In this document: positions 47,777-60,050 of the stretch, piece by piece
How positions within the stretch are numbered: position 1 is the stretch's first letter
How the letters are laid out: every line of letters begins with the position of its first letter
NCBI GenBank assembly: GCA_023055505.1
Contig: JALIRH010000005.1
Location: 1,426,001 to 1,490,000, forward strand
Reading direction: 5' to 3'
DNA length: 64,000 nt
Origin: Callipepla californica brunnescens
Lineage: Eukaryota; Chordata; Aves; Galliformes; Odontophoridae
Notes under the pieces: generated by a model
What the model saw: the letters and a program-made list of their open reading frames with translations, nothing else
Told to the model about the DNA's origin: nothing
Databases searched by the model: none
Made by a program: the position numbers and the translations under genes

Positions 47777-49450
47777 ATTTAATAAGTGAAAGAAATGGGA
47801 AGTGATAGTGAAGGAAATGTGTTTTTTTTTTGTGTGTGTGTGTAACTACTGTCATCTTTGGAATGCTTCCTGACAGCTCCAGCAACAGAGGTGCAGAAAC
47901 TCTGGAAATGAATGGAGGTGAGTATCACAAACTCTGTTACTGCCTGTTGTTGGCATTGGTGTGCAGCTGAGGTCTGTGGTTACTGCAAGGGAAACATAAC
48001 AACCACTGACAAGACTTTGTTCTAAACAGCCCCAGCACTTTGCTGTTTGTTGATGATGTTGATTTTTCAAACAACATTTCTTATGGCTCCATTTCCTGAT
48101 ATTTCTGAGAAGCATTTAAACTAGATTAGACCAGAGATGCCACAAATGTTAGGAAAGTAATGTAATTTTTTTCATATAGCCGTGGCTTTGATGACGCATA
48201 GCCCCTTTCCACTGAGGGGTTAGCACTGATAAACACAGCTGACAGTAACAATGCACATTTGCTTTCCTTCCTAGCCCCTCTGGATTGTAAAGTGTTCCAG
48301 GACAATTTGATAGTAGTTGAACTCAACCTTTTCCTCTGGCTCCTTCTGTGATGATAAAGAAGTCAAAATAATGGGAGATTGGTTTCCAGTGAGTATGGTT
48401 GGTCTTCCTTCTTAACATTAGGAGGAAGCTATTGAGGTTTGGGTATGTGTTCTAACTTCTGATCAGTTAGTTGTGGGATGGACTGAAAGAGATGGTAGGA
48501 ATTGTGCATTTTCCTCTAAGAGGAGGTAATTGGGGCAGAAAATGTTACCTTGGTCAAACTGCCACCTAAGTGGACTGTGGTGGAGAGTTTAAAAAGAGGG
48601 GAGAAGTGCTCAACTCACCTAGTCATTTTCCCTCTTTCCCACTAGATGGCCAGTTGTGTTACATCCGCAAACCTTTTTCTATCTTGCTCTCTTGAAAGCT
48701 CTTAATGACATGCACGCATCACAAGCTGCCAAAGCCCACGAAGAAAGATAGAAACAAATCTTATGATTCAAGTGGGAAACTTTTAAGCAATACCCTGTGG
48801 GTCATCAATAATTTTTTTCCATCGCTTGAATTACATATTTTTTCATTCCCTATGGAAATACTATTTAACAGTAAAAGCAAGGGACAGTGTATCTGTTAGA
48901 AAGTCAGGAATTTTAATGAGCAACATGGCTTGAAACTATGTTCAAGACAGAAGAACAGTGTTTAACCATGTTTTCCTGTTCAGTTTCCATGCTACTTGTT
49001 TTTTGTTTTTCTTTTTTTTTTCTTTTAAATGGCTTGGCACTGGTGTATCCTTCAAATGAAATTTATTACTGTCATATTTACATTAATTTTGAATGCTTGA
49101 TCAGAAATCTGATCTCTCTCTAGCTTATATGCTCACTTCCCAAGAAAGCAATTAAACCCCAGCTGCTATGCAGGGAAGAGTGTCTAGGAGTCAGAACCAC
49201 TTTCCAAGGATTGTTATAGATTGCTCTTCTGTCCACTTTGCCTGCAAATAGTTTAATTGCACTGAAGAAGATGGTAAATGTCTGATATTTTGCTTGGGGG
49301 TGGAAAAATCTGAGTATCCTTAAAATGGTTCTCAGAAATGCTTCTAAGGAAATGCTCTCAACCTGCTATTCTTATCTGTACAGAACCAAATACTTGGTTA
49401 TCTCATATTGCACTATTCCAACCCTCTCAGAGAGCTTATGTTTTTAGTTT

Positions 49451-49477
49451 AGTTTTGGTTTGGTTTGGTTTGGTTTA
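49451..49477 (+). repeat. (GGTTT)n simple repeat
   Basis: Four tandem GGTTT pentamers flanked by AGTTT-like units. Confidence 0.85.
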
Positions 49478-50307
49478 GAGCTACCTTTTCTTAGTTTTTG
49501 TCTAGAGATATTATGATTTAGTAAAAAGCAATGGATTCTGTCATCCTTCTCCGTAGCTTTGTGCCTTGTACTCCCAAGCAATCAGATCACTTTCTTGTCA
49601 GTGGATTGTCTTCTCCAGCTTCTCCAGGACATATTTAGTCTGCATTTGCTCTCACATCTTACTCTTGGAAGTGAAGTACAAAGACTTTCTATGGGAGCTG
49701 CAAATAAATGAGAGTTAGATGTAAAGTTCAAGTTGGAGAGGAAAAAGGTCTTAATGCTGAGATCAATTATTTCCTTTCAGATAAATACAGAACTCCTCCA
49801 AAGGCACTGGAGCCAAGCCCAGGAGAAACTGGTGTGAGCACGCAAGCAAGGATTGCCAAGTGGTGAGATGTGTTGTTGACAAATTGGTGACAGGGAGCCT
49901 GCATGCTGCTACACACAGACCTCTTTACAATGACCTCTGAGTTTTGCAATCAGAGAACAAGATGAAAGGGTCTGGTTAAATCCCATTAGTTTAAAAAGCA
50001 AAAATCAATCTGTATTATAAGAAAAAACTACAGTTTCCACAATGAAGATTTCCCCCAGAATCCTGTATTGGTTATTTTTTTTCCTCACGAACAGTTCCTG
50101 CCCCACTGGACAGAACTAGGAACTGCTCCTTAGAAGCGAAGGTCATCTTTGTGTCTATCTGCCAACCAGAAGGACTGAGGGATGCAGCAGCCCAAAGAGG
50201 CTGGTCTGTATTTCTTAAATCCCCTGCTTGGAACTGAATGTTGTTTTGCAGAGTGAGGCTTTCCTGGATGCTCTTCCAACTGTTGTACTGATGACAAACA
50301 GCAGTCC

Positions 50308-50330
50308 TTTTTTTTTTTTTTTTTTTTTTT
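50308..50330 (+). repeat. Poly-T, 23 nt
   Basis: An uninterrupted T23 run followed by CTAACAG. A second T-rich block with isolated C bases lies at 50445-50478. No associated gene is seen. Confidence 0.9.
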
Positions 50331-51960
50331 CTAACAGATGTAATGGTAAACACCACCAGGAAAACAGGTTCCTGATGTTTATTGTGAAGTAATACATGCT
50401 GAGCAGAGATGACTCAGTGACAGCCCTGTATTTCTGTTTCAGGCTTTTTTTTCTTTTTTTTTTCTTTTTTTTTTTTTTGTGAAAGAAGTACTTCAGTGAG
50501 TCCGTTTAGTTGCTTCCTGATTTTTGTTTTCCAAGAAAACACATCATCAAAGAAGCCTAAAGAAAGTTTGGCAAGGAAGATGGCTCTTACTCAAGCTGTG
50601 AGTGAATGTGTGAGCTTCGTGTTGAGCTGGTTCTTTGCTGACCACAAGGAAGGAGGTGCTGAGGATTAGAAAGCTCAGCTAAGAGTCTTGTTCAGTGAGC
50701 ATCATGCCAATGGAAACAAATCTGAGGTACACTTAGGACCAAATACTGCTCACAGCAAAGGCAATAGCAATTCTGCTGCTCAGCTCAGTGCTCCTTTAAG
50801 ATTTAACCATCTTAATTTCATAAAACAAATGCTTAGCTCCACAAATACCTCCTCACCTGAGCAGTGTCTCAACATGATTCAGTTGAAGTTGAGAGAACCA
50901 CAGGACGTATAGGTTTTAATCATTTTCTAAAAACTGTTCTATCTGTTTAGTAGTGTGGTTAAAGTACAAAGCTGTTGTTGATGTTAAACACTGCTCCATG
51001 TACAACTGACATCCTGATTTTTGTTTTCTCAAATTTGAGAACATGAGGCTGTAGGCATTTGAATGCCTCTACTGTGCACAAAAAACATGTGTGTTTTTTT
51101 ATTTGTTTTAAGTCTAAATTAATACCATATCCTTGAATGGGACAGAATATATGTTAGATAGAAGTAGTGAGTTCACTGTGTCAGTGGGTTTGCAGCAGTC
51201 TTCTGTTTGTGACAGCGTACAACACTCTTGTGCCAGTGAAGGACAGCCTATATTTTGTCACCCAGGCTTCTCACAGAGAAAACAGTTGATAGCAGGGATA
51301 AATACCAGAAAACTGAGACAACCTGACAGAAGTGGGGAACTGCAGAAAGTAGGCTCTGGATCAGTAAGCTTAAAAACACCACTGCACACCTCTTTTATCA
51401 ATTTTCAAACAGGGTGTCAGAACTAGACATCTCTAAAGGAATTACGACATTCCTCCTAATCCCCCGGCACAGCACCCAGTGTTTTCTTACCCATCTCTTC
51501 CCCTTGATTCCTCCAGTCAGCCCTCTGCTACACACACACGTCTGTCTCTGCATTTTCCATCAAACCTGGAAATGCCTCCTGCCTGCCAGAAAGACAAGAT
51601 GGCTCAGCTGCCCTGCAGTCAATCCGACAGCTTGGCTTGCACGGCAGAGCCTGGCCAGCCGCGTCACATTTTGACCTCCTTCATCTGCTCCTCTGAAAAG
51701 TTTTGGAGCCACGCAAACTCCTGATAGCTTTCTGCTCCAGGATCCCAGAGCCCCCCAAAACAACTCCGTCAGATCCAGCCTGGGCCCAGGGGCTGTGATC
51801 ATATTTTGTTCTGGAAGTGATTACTACAGTTTTCTCTCATTACATCTTTTCCCCACCTGAATCACTTTTGTCTGACACTACTAGCTAAGCCTGGTCCTAA
51901 CCTTGGCACAACCTTAAGCTCTTTCTGTGAGGACAGACAGATGCTATATGAAATGCAGTC

Positions 51961-52388
51961 CTCTATGATGGAGTGATGGCTTTAGTGAACAAAGGAGGGG
52001 CAACTGACATCATCTACCAAGGCCTTTGATATGGTACCACATGGCATCCTTATCTCTAAATGGGAGAGATATGGATTTGAAGGCTGGACTATTTGGTGGA
52101 TAAGGAATTGGTTAGAAGGTTGTTGTCAACAGCTCTATGTCCAGGTGCAGGCTGGTGTCAGCAGCGTCCCACAGGGGTCTGTCTTGGGAATGGTACCTTT
52201 TTAACATCTTTATCAACAGCACAGATGACAGGATTGAGCACCCCCTCATCAACTTTTCAGACAAAAGCAACTTGAATGGTGCAGTTGATAGGACAGAAGA
52301 AAGAAATGCTATCCAGAGGGACCTGGACAAGCTTGAGGAGTGGGCCCATGTGAACTGAATGAGTTTCAACAAAGCCAAGTGCTTTCAT
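51961..52388 (+). mobile_element. CR1 internal (reverse-transcriptase region) fragment lacking the 3' end
   Basis: Sense-strand sequence matches the distal part of the CR1 reverse-transcriptase frame: GGCCTTTGATATGGTACCAC, GAGAGATATGGATTTGAAGG, CAGGGGTCTGTCTTGGGA, TTTAACATCTTTATCAACAG, CATCCAGAGGGACCTGGACA and GTGGGCCCATGTGAACTGA. A partial frame (52137-52358) reads FNIFINS and IQRDLDKLEEWAHVN. The catalytic FADD box has become FSDK, so it is inactive. Similarity stops abruptly after AAAGCCAAGTGC, and neither 3' UTR nor tail octamer follows. This is an isolated relic, not a gene. Confidence 0.9.
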
Positions 52389-54080
52389 GATTGATTTTGG
52401 TGAGAGTGTGTTCTGCATGTCCTTTAATTAATATATTTTTTTCTTAAAGCACAAGCCAACACATCGTGCATATTTTTTCTGCTTCCTTATGGAAAGAAGC
52501 CTTGCTGACTCCTGATGGTTTTTGCCCACACCCCTGTAAGGAGGGGAGTGAAGGCAGTATGTGTGAGAGATTTATGTCTTGTGCTTAGTGTGAACTAGGT
52601 TAGCTCTGTCTGATGTTGTGTAGGGCCTTTAATCACACAAAGAGGCCTCAAGTCCCTCTATTTTGTGCTGTAGTAGCTTTTCGTTTTATTGCCACTTATC
52701 TTTTGTGCTTAGGGGTAAGTGGGGAAGATATGTGTGAAAGAACTTCACCCTGTAAGCTTGCTCTTCAGGTCTTTAGTTTTCATGGGGACTTTTCTCTCAT
52801 TGTTATTTTTCAGTGCTCAAGCGGTTTCTCTGTAGTTCATAAATCCTAAAATAACTTCAGTATGTTTGTGAATCTCGATGTGAAAACATATATGAAATTC
52901 CTACTGCAGCGGTCTCCGAAGAAACCAACACGTGTTTATGGCTTTTTACACTGGTGGATGTAAGAGCTGTGGAGAGCATTCTTATTTATCTGTTGTGTCC
53001 ATACCCCTTGTTTGGTTGCTCAACTGCCACTTTAATTAATCCATTAGACAGAGGTCAGATGGCAAAGTATGTGTGCGGAATGGACACTCCTTTTGAGGCA
53101 GTGTTTTGTTTTATATGCTATCCGCTGCTGCACTACACTTTGGGATTTCTGGTCATGATGTTGGAGATGACCTCTGCTGCTCCAGTAGCTAAGGAGAACT
53201 CATCCATGTAAAATGACGTCAGTTAATAGTTAATTACATGAGGTGGTGCTCCTGTGAGAACAAGTTATCCCAAGTCATTTACAGCTACCCCTGCTTTGCT
53301 GTGCTACAGCAGAAAAAGGAAGAGCCCTGAGACTGCTGCCTTGGGATCTGCTGCCCAAAGTGGACAGAGTGGGTGGGGATTTTGGAGTCCACCAAGCTCT
53401 GATGCTAAAGAATGAGAAACAGTTTGCATATGCTCATCAGAGAGTAGGAATGTTTCTTTTAGTTTCCATCCTTATATCTCCAAGTGAGAAATATTCTGGA
53501 GTGAACTGAGGTTCAAATTCTGTGATGGGGCAGATTATTGTTCAGGGAAATGGAGCTGGGGGAAAGAGAAGACAGTAGCGTGCTTTTTTGTGCTGAGGTT
53601 GGAAGAAGAGAAATTATTCTGACTCTGTAAGTGTCAGTCATTCTGTCTCTCTTTGTTTTGACACATTCAATTCTAGTGAGTAGTAGCAAAGAAGATGAGA
53701 GCATTAGGGAGATTTGAAGTAAAAATTTTAATGGGGGGAAGCAAGGGGAGAAAAAAAGCTGTCGAAGACGATTTCTGGCAGACAGACCAGTTCCTGGCGC
53801 AGACAGATTGGCTGATGTTGATTGTTGACAGCTTCTCCAGCTTGCTAATTACAACTGTAAAATATTCAGGTGAATGACAGTAACTTGAAATGTTAATTCT
53901 GCTTTTTTTTTTTATTTATTTTGCAGCTGCAACTGTTATTTGGCTATTGCTGTAATTGATGGACACTGGCAGTTGCTCAGACAGATGGAAATTAATACTC
54001 GTGTTACCGTTAGAACTCGCTTTCACAGTCACGTTTTTATTAGCCTCCCACACTGAATTAATGTGTGCACGATGGTGCGT

Positions 54081-54142
54081 GTAGAATCATGGAGTCATTA
54101 AGGTTGGAAAAGACCACTAAGATCATCAAGTCCAGCCATCAA
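54081..54142 (-). mobile_element. Short CR1 3'-end fragment
   Basis: The plus strand reads GTAGAATCATGGAGTCATTA, AGGTTGGAAAAGACCACTAA and GATCATCAAGTCCAGCC, the antisense CR1 terminus. About 60 bp remain, the same tail type as the copy at 40430. Confidence 0.88.
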
Positions 54143-55303
54143 GAAGGGGCAGCACAGATCCTACATGTAGACCAGGCAGGTGCTTTCTGTGGGCCATGGT
54201 AAAAGGTAGTGAGGCTGTGTCAAATGAGAGGCATCACCCTGATATCTAGTGCTGAACTATGGGCTGAACCATCCCAGAGTTGAGAAAGCGGTTCAGACTG
54301 GCTTTGGAAGAGTGGGTTTGGAAGATTGTGCTGAATGATATTGCATATGAAATGGGCTCAGATTGGAGTCATTTTACTTTTCTACTAGTGGTGTTAATGC
54401 TTATGCATGTGCAATTCTTACAATGTAAAGCAATAGTGTGAGTTTTACTATTAGAAGCAAAACTTCACTCTGTTGTGTGTGAAAGGAGAAAGACGATGGA
54501 ACGAGACTGAAATGTCATGCCTGGCTGCTTTGAAAACATGTTCTGGCAAACAAATGCTTTCCAACACCAGAGTTAACGAAATATGGTCCTGTGTGCCTTG
54601 AAGCTTGGATGTATGAACTCTGTTGAATAAAGTTTCACCGCAGTGGTGATATCTAAGGTGCTTTTGTGGACAGGCTGTTTCTGTGCAGTTTTCTTCCTTA
54701 AGGGAAATACCTTATCTGTATTTCTCCTGGCCTTATGTTGCATGGTATTTTATTCAGGAAACCATCTGATTTTAATTCCTGCTCTCAAGTTCCTATTTAG
54801 CAATGTCTCTTTTGAGTTACTCAAAGAAGCACAATACTGAACTCTTTTGAGGCCCCAGAATTTCAGTCATCTCAAATGTTATGTTTCTCCTTCTTCAAGT
54901 AAGGTTTGCTCACTGTAAGTCTCTGAGAAGTGTTACCTGGATGGGAGATCGCTGCTCTGCAGATCCTGCCAAAGCTTAGAAGACAGAAATGCTTGCATTC
55001 AAAGAGAATGGAGCCATCCGTCCAGTAGAGAGCTGCTGCTTCACTTGCTGGCATAATGAATGCAAGAATAGGCAGAAAGTTGAGAAAAAGTTTCTAGAAA
55101 AAGATTCTTTAGAATTCCCACAATAATGCGGGAGTCTTTCAAAATGTACATCAGAGTTGATGGGAACTTGTGGTTTAACTTCATCAGAAATGCAGCTGTT
55201 ATTTTACCTCAAGTTTTAGTCATGTGAGTTGAAAGCAACTAGTATGATGATTGAAAGGAAAATGCCCAGAGGTGGTAAAAGTATAAGCAATTAATAATGT
55301 GAA

Positions 55304-55437
55304 TTATAGAGCCATAGAACTATTTGAGTTGGAAAGGACTTTTAAAGCCATTTAGCCCAACTCCCCTGCAATGAACAGGAATATCTAGATCAGGGTTCTA
55401 AGAACCTGGTCCAGCCTGACCTCAAATCTGCAAGGTA
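55304..55437 (-). mobile_element. CR1 3' fragment
   Basis: The plus strand reads TAGAGCCATAGAACTATTTG, AGTTGGAAAGGACTTTTAAA, CCAACTCCCCTGCAATGAAC, AGGAATATCTAGATCAGGGT and GGTCCAGCCTGACCTCAAAT, the antisense CR1 3' region, about 130 bp. Confidence 0.9.
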
Positions 55438-56973
55438 GCAGTGAGGTGAGGTTTTGGTAAGTTGTGGCATTATAGGTGCAAGAAACTATTTGAGAGAATG
55501 CTTGTTTGACTTGAAAGTCTCTTTGAGACTTTGGGACAAGGGGACTGCATCAGGAAAAAATCCTGGTTTGCCTCAGTAAGGATTTGTTTCAGCTTCCCAG
55601 GGCTTGGTCACTAAGAAAGTGACCCCACAGGACTTTGCATCTTGGAAAGAGCTAAAGCAATTTAGTATATTCAAAGAGTTCCTCTGTGGCAGAACTGCAG
55701 AAGTGTCAGCCAAACAATTTGAAGGATTCGATACTTTTGGAGTAGCAAAGTCAGTTCTGAAATTCTGCTTTGTTTTAAGTTTCCAGAACATATTACTTCA
55801 AGTTGATGATGAAAATCCTTCTTTCCTTGGTGTCCAGAGATTGTAACCAAGTAGAACTCTCTTCTCTGGAGGTGTTTGTAAGCCATGTGTAGAGGTAGGC
55901 TGACAAAATGGATAGCAGCTCAGCCCTGGGTGAGAATGCTTCTTCTGGCTGTTTTGTTGTTCCTCCTATGGAGGAAGGCCATGTATGCATGGTCCTCTCT
56001 CCCATTCCATACCATACCTATGCCTCTTGTTTACTCATCAGGTGCAATGGAGTGGTGGTTCTGACCTCAGAGCTGCAGTGTCAGCAGATACTAAGTATAT
56101 CTCCACTGACCTGCTTAGCAAAGCTTTGCTGTCAGTGTAGTTTTGCTCTTGCATGCAGTGCAGGAGATGTTCACGTGCTAAAAGTAGGATTGTGTTGCCC
56201 ACTGCTATGCCAATTACTGGATATTAATGGCAGGATAGCATGCATATGCCTAAACTGGGAAGCAGAAGGTTAATAGACGAACAGCACCAGAAGATCCCAT
56301 TTATCAGTTTCTATTTATCTCTCCTTGGGAGGTGGCAGGTTTACAGTAAATACCTTCTGTCCTCCTAATTTCCTAATGATGGGGATAATGATGGAGAATG
56401 GTGAAGTCATTAACTGGGACAGCCTCTGTGCATCACTCTGTCAACCACATCTCTCCAAGACCTGCAATGAAAAGTGATGGGCCCCAGCTGTTCACCAGAT
56501 TCTCCTCCCTTCCCCCTCTCCCCATTCCCAACCCCAGTTGCAGGCTTAGCAGTTGGAAAAGGAAAAAAAAAAAAGAAAAAACCCACAAACCATAAGACAA
56601 AGGGCTGGTCCCTCTCTTCTGCTCTGGAATGATCCTGCTATAGAGCTCAGCGAAGGGCTATCCTTGGACATAGCCGTGCTATTTTGGTAAGGAGCACAGC
56701 ACTGCAGAATGGAGGTTTTATTAAAATGAGCAGAATGCAAAAGCAAGTTGCACTGTTTGGGGTGAGACATTGGATTTTCATTGTTCTGCCTTCTGCTGAA
56801 GGATCTGTTAAATATCTGTAAAAATTCTTAGCAGTTTTCTGTATGAGAAGCACTGATGTGTTGCAGTGGCTACAAAATGGATGGGCAAACAACTCTTAAA
56901 TTTATAGATATACTGGGAATAGAACCACAAAAGGAATACAGTATCCAGACTTCCTAGATCACAAGAGTGCAAT

Positions 56974-57119
56974 AGGAGGTGGTGAAGTCACCATTGCTGG
57001 TGATGTTCAAGAATGGCAGAGATATGGCACTGAGGAACATGGTTAGTGGGCATGGTGGGGATGGGTTGCAGTTGGACTTGGTGATCTTGGAGGTCTTTTC
57101 CAACCTTTATGATTCTGTA
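56974..57119 (+). mobile_element. CR1 3' fragment
   Basis: The sense strand reads AGGAGGTGGTGAAGTCACCA, GGCACTGAGGAACATGGTTA, GTGGGCATGGTGGGGATGGG, GGACTTGGTGATCTTGGAGG, then TTTCCAACCTTTATGATTCT. It ends in the AACCTTTATGATTCT tail type. Confidence 0.93.
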
Positions 57120-60021
57120 CAACTACAGTCACTTGTGGCCTTGAGTGTCCTATGACAGAGCTCTGCAGGTATTTACTGCTGTTTCCCCTGCAGAGACTGA
57201 GAATCCGACCTTCTGCCTTGAAATCTTTTTTAAAGAGAGGCCTGTCTGCAGTCAGGTTTTCCTAATGCATCTGCCATTTGTCAGGCTCATAAAAGAACTC
57301 TTGAGCTGTGGGAGCTTTGTATTAGAAGGGTTCATTAACTTTCAAATGTTTCAATTGAGAAATTTCAGAGCTCTCAGCAATCGACCAAGGTGGCTGGCTC
57401 AGCCAAGAGTGTCCCCTGACAGTCAGGTACAGATGTGATTGCTAGTCAGAGAGCTGTAAGAAACATAATAGTGTCCCAGAAAGTGTCATACTTGAGCTGG
57501 AGAGGCTTAAACCAAATAGCCCAGAGAGACCGTAAATAATTTTTGTTATTCTTTAAGGGACAGGAAGGCAGAGGAGCCCTTAGCCTTTAGTATGCCAGGA
57601 ATTAAGTCTATGAGGTTGTAGTGCAGTTGGGTCTCATTCTGGTGTGACTCATCATGTTCATAAGCTGCCCTTGCAAACATGACAGGGAAAATGAAAGCAC
57701 AGTTGTGGTGAGAGAAGGGACTCCACTGGCTAATCCTAAGCAGGTGACAAACTGTTCTTAAGTGCCTGATCCCAGGAAAGGTTGAGATGGTACAGACAAG
57801 CTTTTTGTCTGAGTTAGGTCTCTGTTACAGTGTTACCTGAGCAGAGGGATAGACTGAAAATGAAGGGTAATGAAACGCTTCTTTTGTTTGGGAGATGTGA
57901 TTTTATTGTTAGTTAATGCATTAGAAAAAGACTGAGTAAACTTTGACTAAATATTTTTTTTTCTGCTTTGTCTTCACATGCTAGATGCTACTCTAGGTAA
58001 TACTTGGTACAAATTGGATGAAGTTTGGGATTTTAGAAAATCCATGTTACCTTGGTTCCGATAAGATCTCCTGGAGCTCTTAGCTGAAGTAGTTAATGCC
58101 CCACTTCTTGTGGTCTGACCGTTCAGAGTCCAGCCATGTAACTGCAGCAGTCCTGGGCAAGGTTCAGCAGCGTCAGCTGTTTCCGTGGCCAGCCTCTCAG
58201 CTTTGACACCTCAAGCATGACATAAATCAGGCTAAACAGAACATGCAATATTAAACATCTGTTGACTTCTAAATAAGGAAAATCATATTAGTCACTCTGT
58301 AAGCAATCTGCATGATAATTTCAGGAAAGCATGAGGTGACTGTTCTATATATATGAGCTAGCTGTAGGAAAGACTGAAGAGCTGACAGTGGACAGAGGTC
58401 TTCCTTCTACGAAGTAGGTTGGTTGGAGGAAAAAAAGACAAGTCAAATTGTCTGTCACTGTGGAAATTTGTTTCAGATGTCTATAGAGCAGTATCTACAG
58501 CATCAGATCTTGGGCTGAATGGAATCTGTTGCAGATACTGTTTGTCAACTGAATGAAATCTCACTGGAGCATTGTAATCTCTCCAAAATAATTTCTTCAA
58601 TTATGTTTAACATACAGCAGTAGATGACTTTAGAAACCATCCTAGCTGACAGCCCAAAGGCAACCAAATGTTATAGTCATTTTTAAAGTTACAGAGTGTC
58701 CATATTAACCCTTCATCTATCGATGATTGAAAGAAAACAAAATACAGAAGTCATGCACCTTTTAGGGATCTCAGCACTTAGACCTGCAGATGTGGCTGTA
58801 GTTTAGAAATAAAGAAACATGCAGTGTCAGGATGAGGAAAATCAAGGTCTGGACCAAGTTCACGTAGAGACAAAATTGTTCAGGTCTTGGAGGTGTGTCC
58901 AAGTTCAGTTCTAACTGCATTTTTACTTTTCAGGACAACACTGGTGCTTTAACAGCAGTCTCTTGAGAATCCGCTTCTGTCAACTGAAGAGAAGTGTTTG
59001 GAGTAGGATCACTACAGATGCTTTACCTCAGGTTTGTTGATGTCATGTCAGTGTCCCAAAGGTAAATCAGAGAAAAACTGACCTTGCTGATGTAATAATA
59101 ATGTTGTTAATGGAAGTATTAAAAACAAGTGCATTCAGTGCATTTGTTTCCAGGTATGTTGGCTGGAAGGTTATTCCTCTGGCATGCTAAAGGTACTACT
59201 ACTGTGAATTTAAGATCATGGCCATTTTAAAAAGAGGCATCTAGGTATCCTGTACATACTGCTGATTGTCTTTGCTCAAAAGAAGCATAAAATGATCCAT
59301 CTCTTGTGGCACCAGGGTGTGTAAAGAGAATTCTGAGAGCGATAAAGAATACTAAGCACCTACTCCTCTTTTCAGAAGAGCACTGTTGTGATTTCTTCTA
59401 ATGCAAAATAACCACCCTGCCCGATCATCTTGAAAAACTCACAGTATGAACTCTTCTCCCACTGCCCCTTATACTAGCTCCAAAATATCCTTAACGTTAG
59501 TTATATGGTAATGTGGTAACGATTTCTGCATTCACCGAGCATTTTGTTTGGTCTTTTTTACAATCACAGTGATATTTTTATTGTTTTTAATTTATCTCTT
59601 CTCTTCCTTACCTTGCTCCCACCTGCGGTGGTAACCCATGCAGTTCTATCCTGTTAAACTTCCCCCCTTCCTCCCTTCCCACCCCTTTCTTCCCCTTTTT
59701 TCAGATAAACCACTTGAAGCTATGAGTTGTGGCCACAGCCCTCAGTAGACCTTACATAGAGTTTTCCAGGAGTTAAGTGCTGTAAAAAGTCATCAACACC
59801 ACGATGCAGAGTTATGACTGCCTGTTCAGGGTTTCTTCTTATTCACATAACAGAATTCATCTTCACATATTCAATCAGCCACAGTTATTCTGCCTGGCTA
59901 CACAGACTGAAGCTAAGATGCACACTGAACATTTCTGTCACTTTTGCTGTTCTGGCCACTACACTTACTCAAAGAGCTGGAAGGAAAACTCTCATTAGAG
60001 GAAAATTCTTTTAGCCTTACG

Positions 60022-60050
60022 AAAGCCTCCACTGGGCTAATGGAGGCTTT
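60022..60050. repeat. Inverted repeat, 10-bp arms with 9-nt loop
   Basis: AAAGCCTCCA (60022-60031) and TGGAGGCTTT (60041-60050) are perfect reverse complements around CTGGGCTAA. It may be a chance hairpin. Confidence 0.8.

Larger units (their letters stand above)
46158..51960. other. Intergenic, rich in simple repeats
   Basis: Contains (TTTA)n, T18, (TG)n, (GGTTT)n, T23 and a T/C block. No gene or complete mobile element is recognised. Confidence 0.7.

Noticed and set aside
55908..56273. 121-codon Cys/Leu-rich frame on the plus strand
   Set aside because: It looks weakly membrane-like but has no motif, and Cys/Leu richness is common in random frames of this composition.
57481..57540. GAGCTGGAGAGGCTTAAACC resembling a decayed CR1 end
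   Set aside because: Similarity is too weak and lacks the tail octamer or downstream CCAACTC block.
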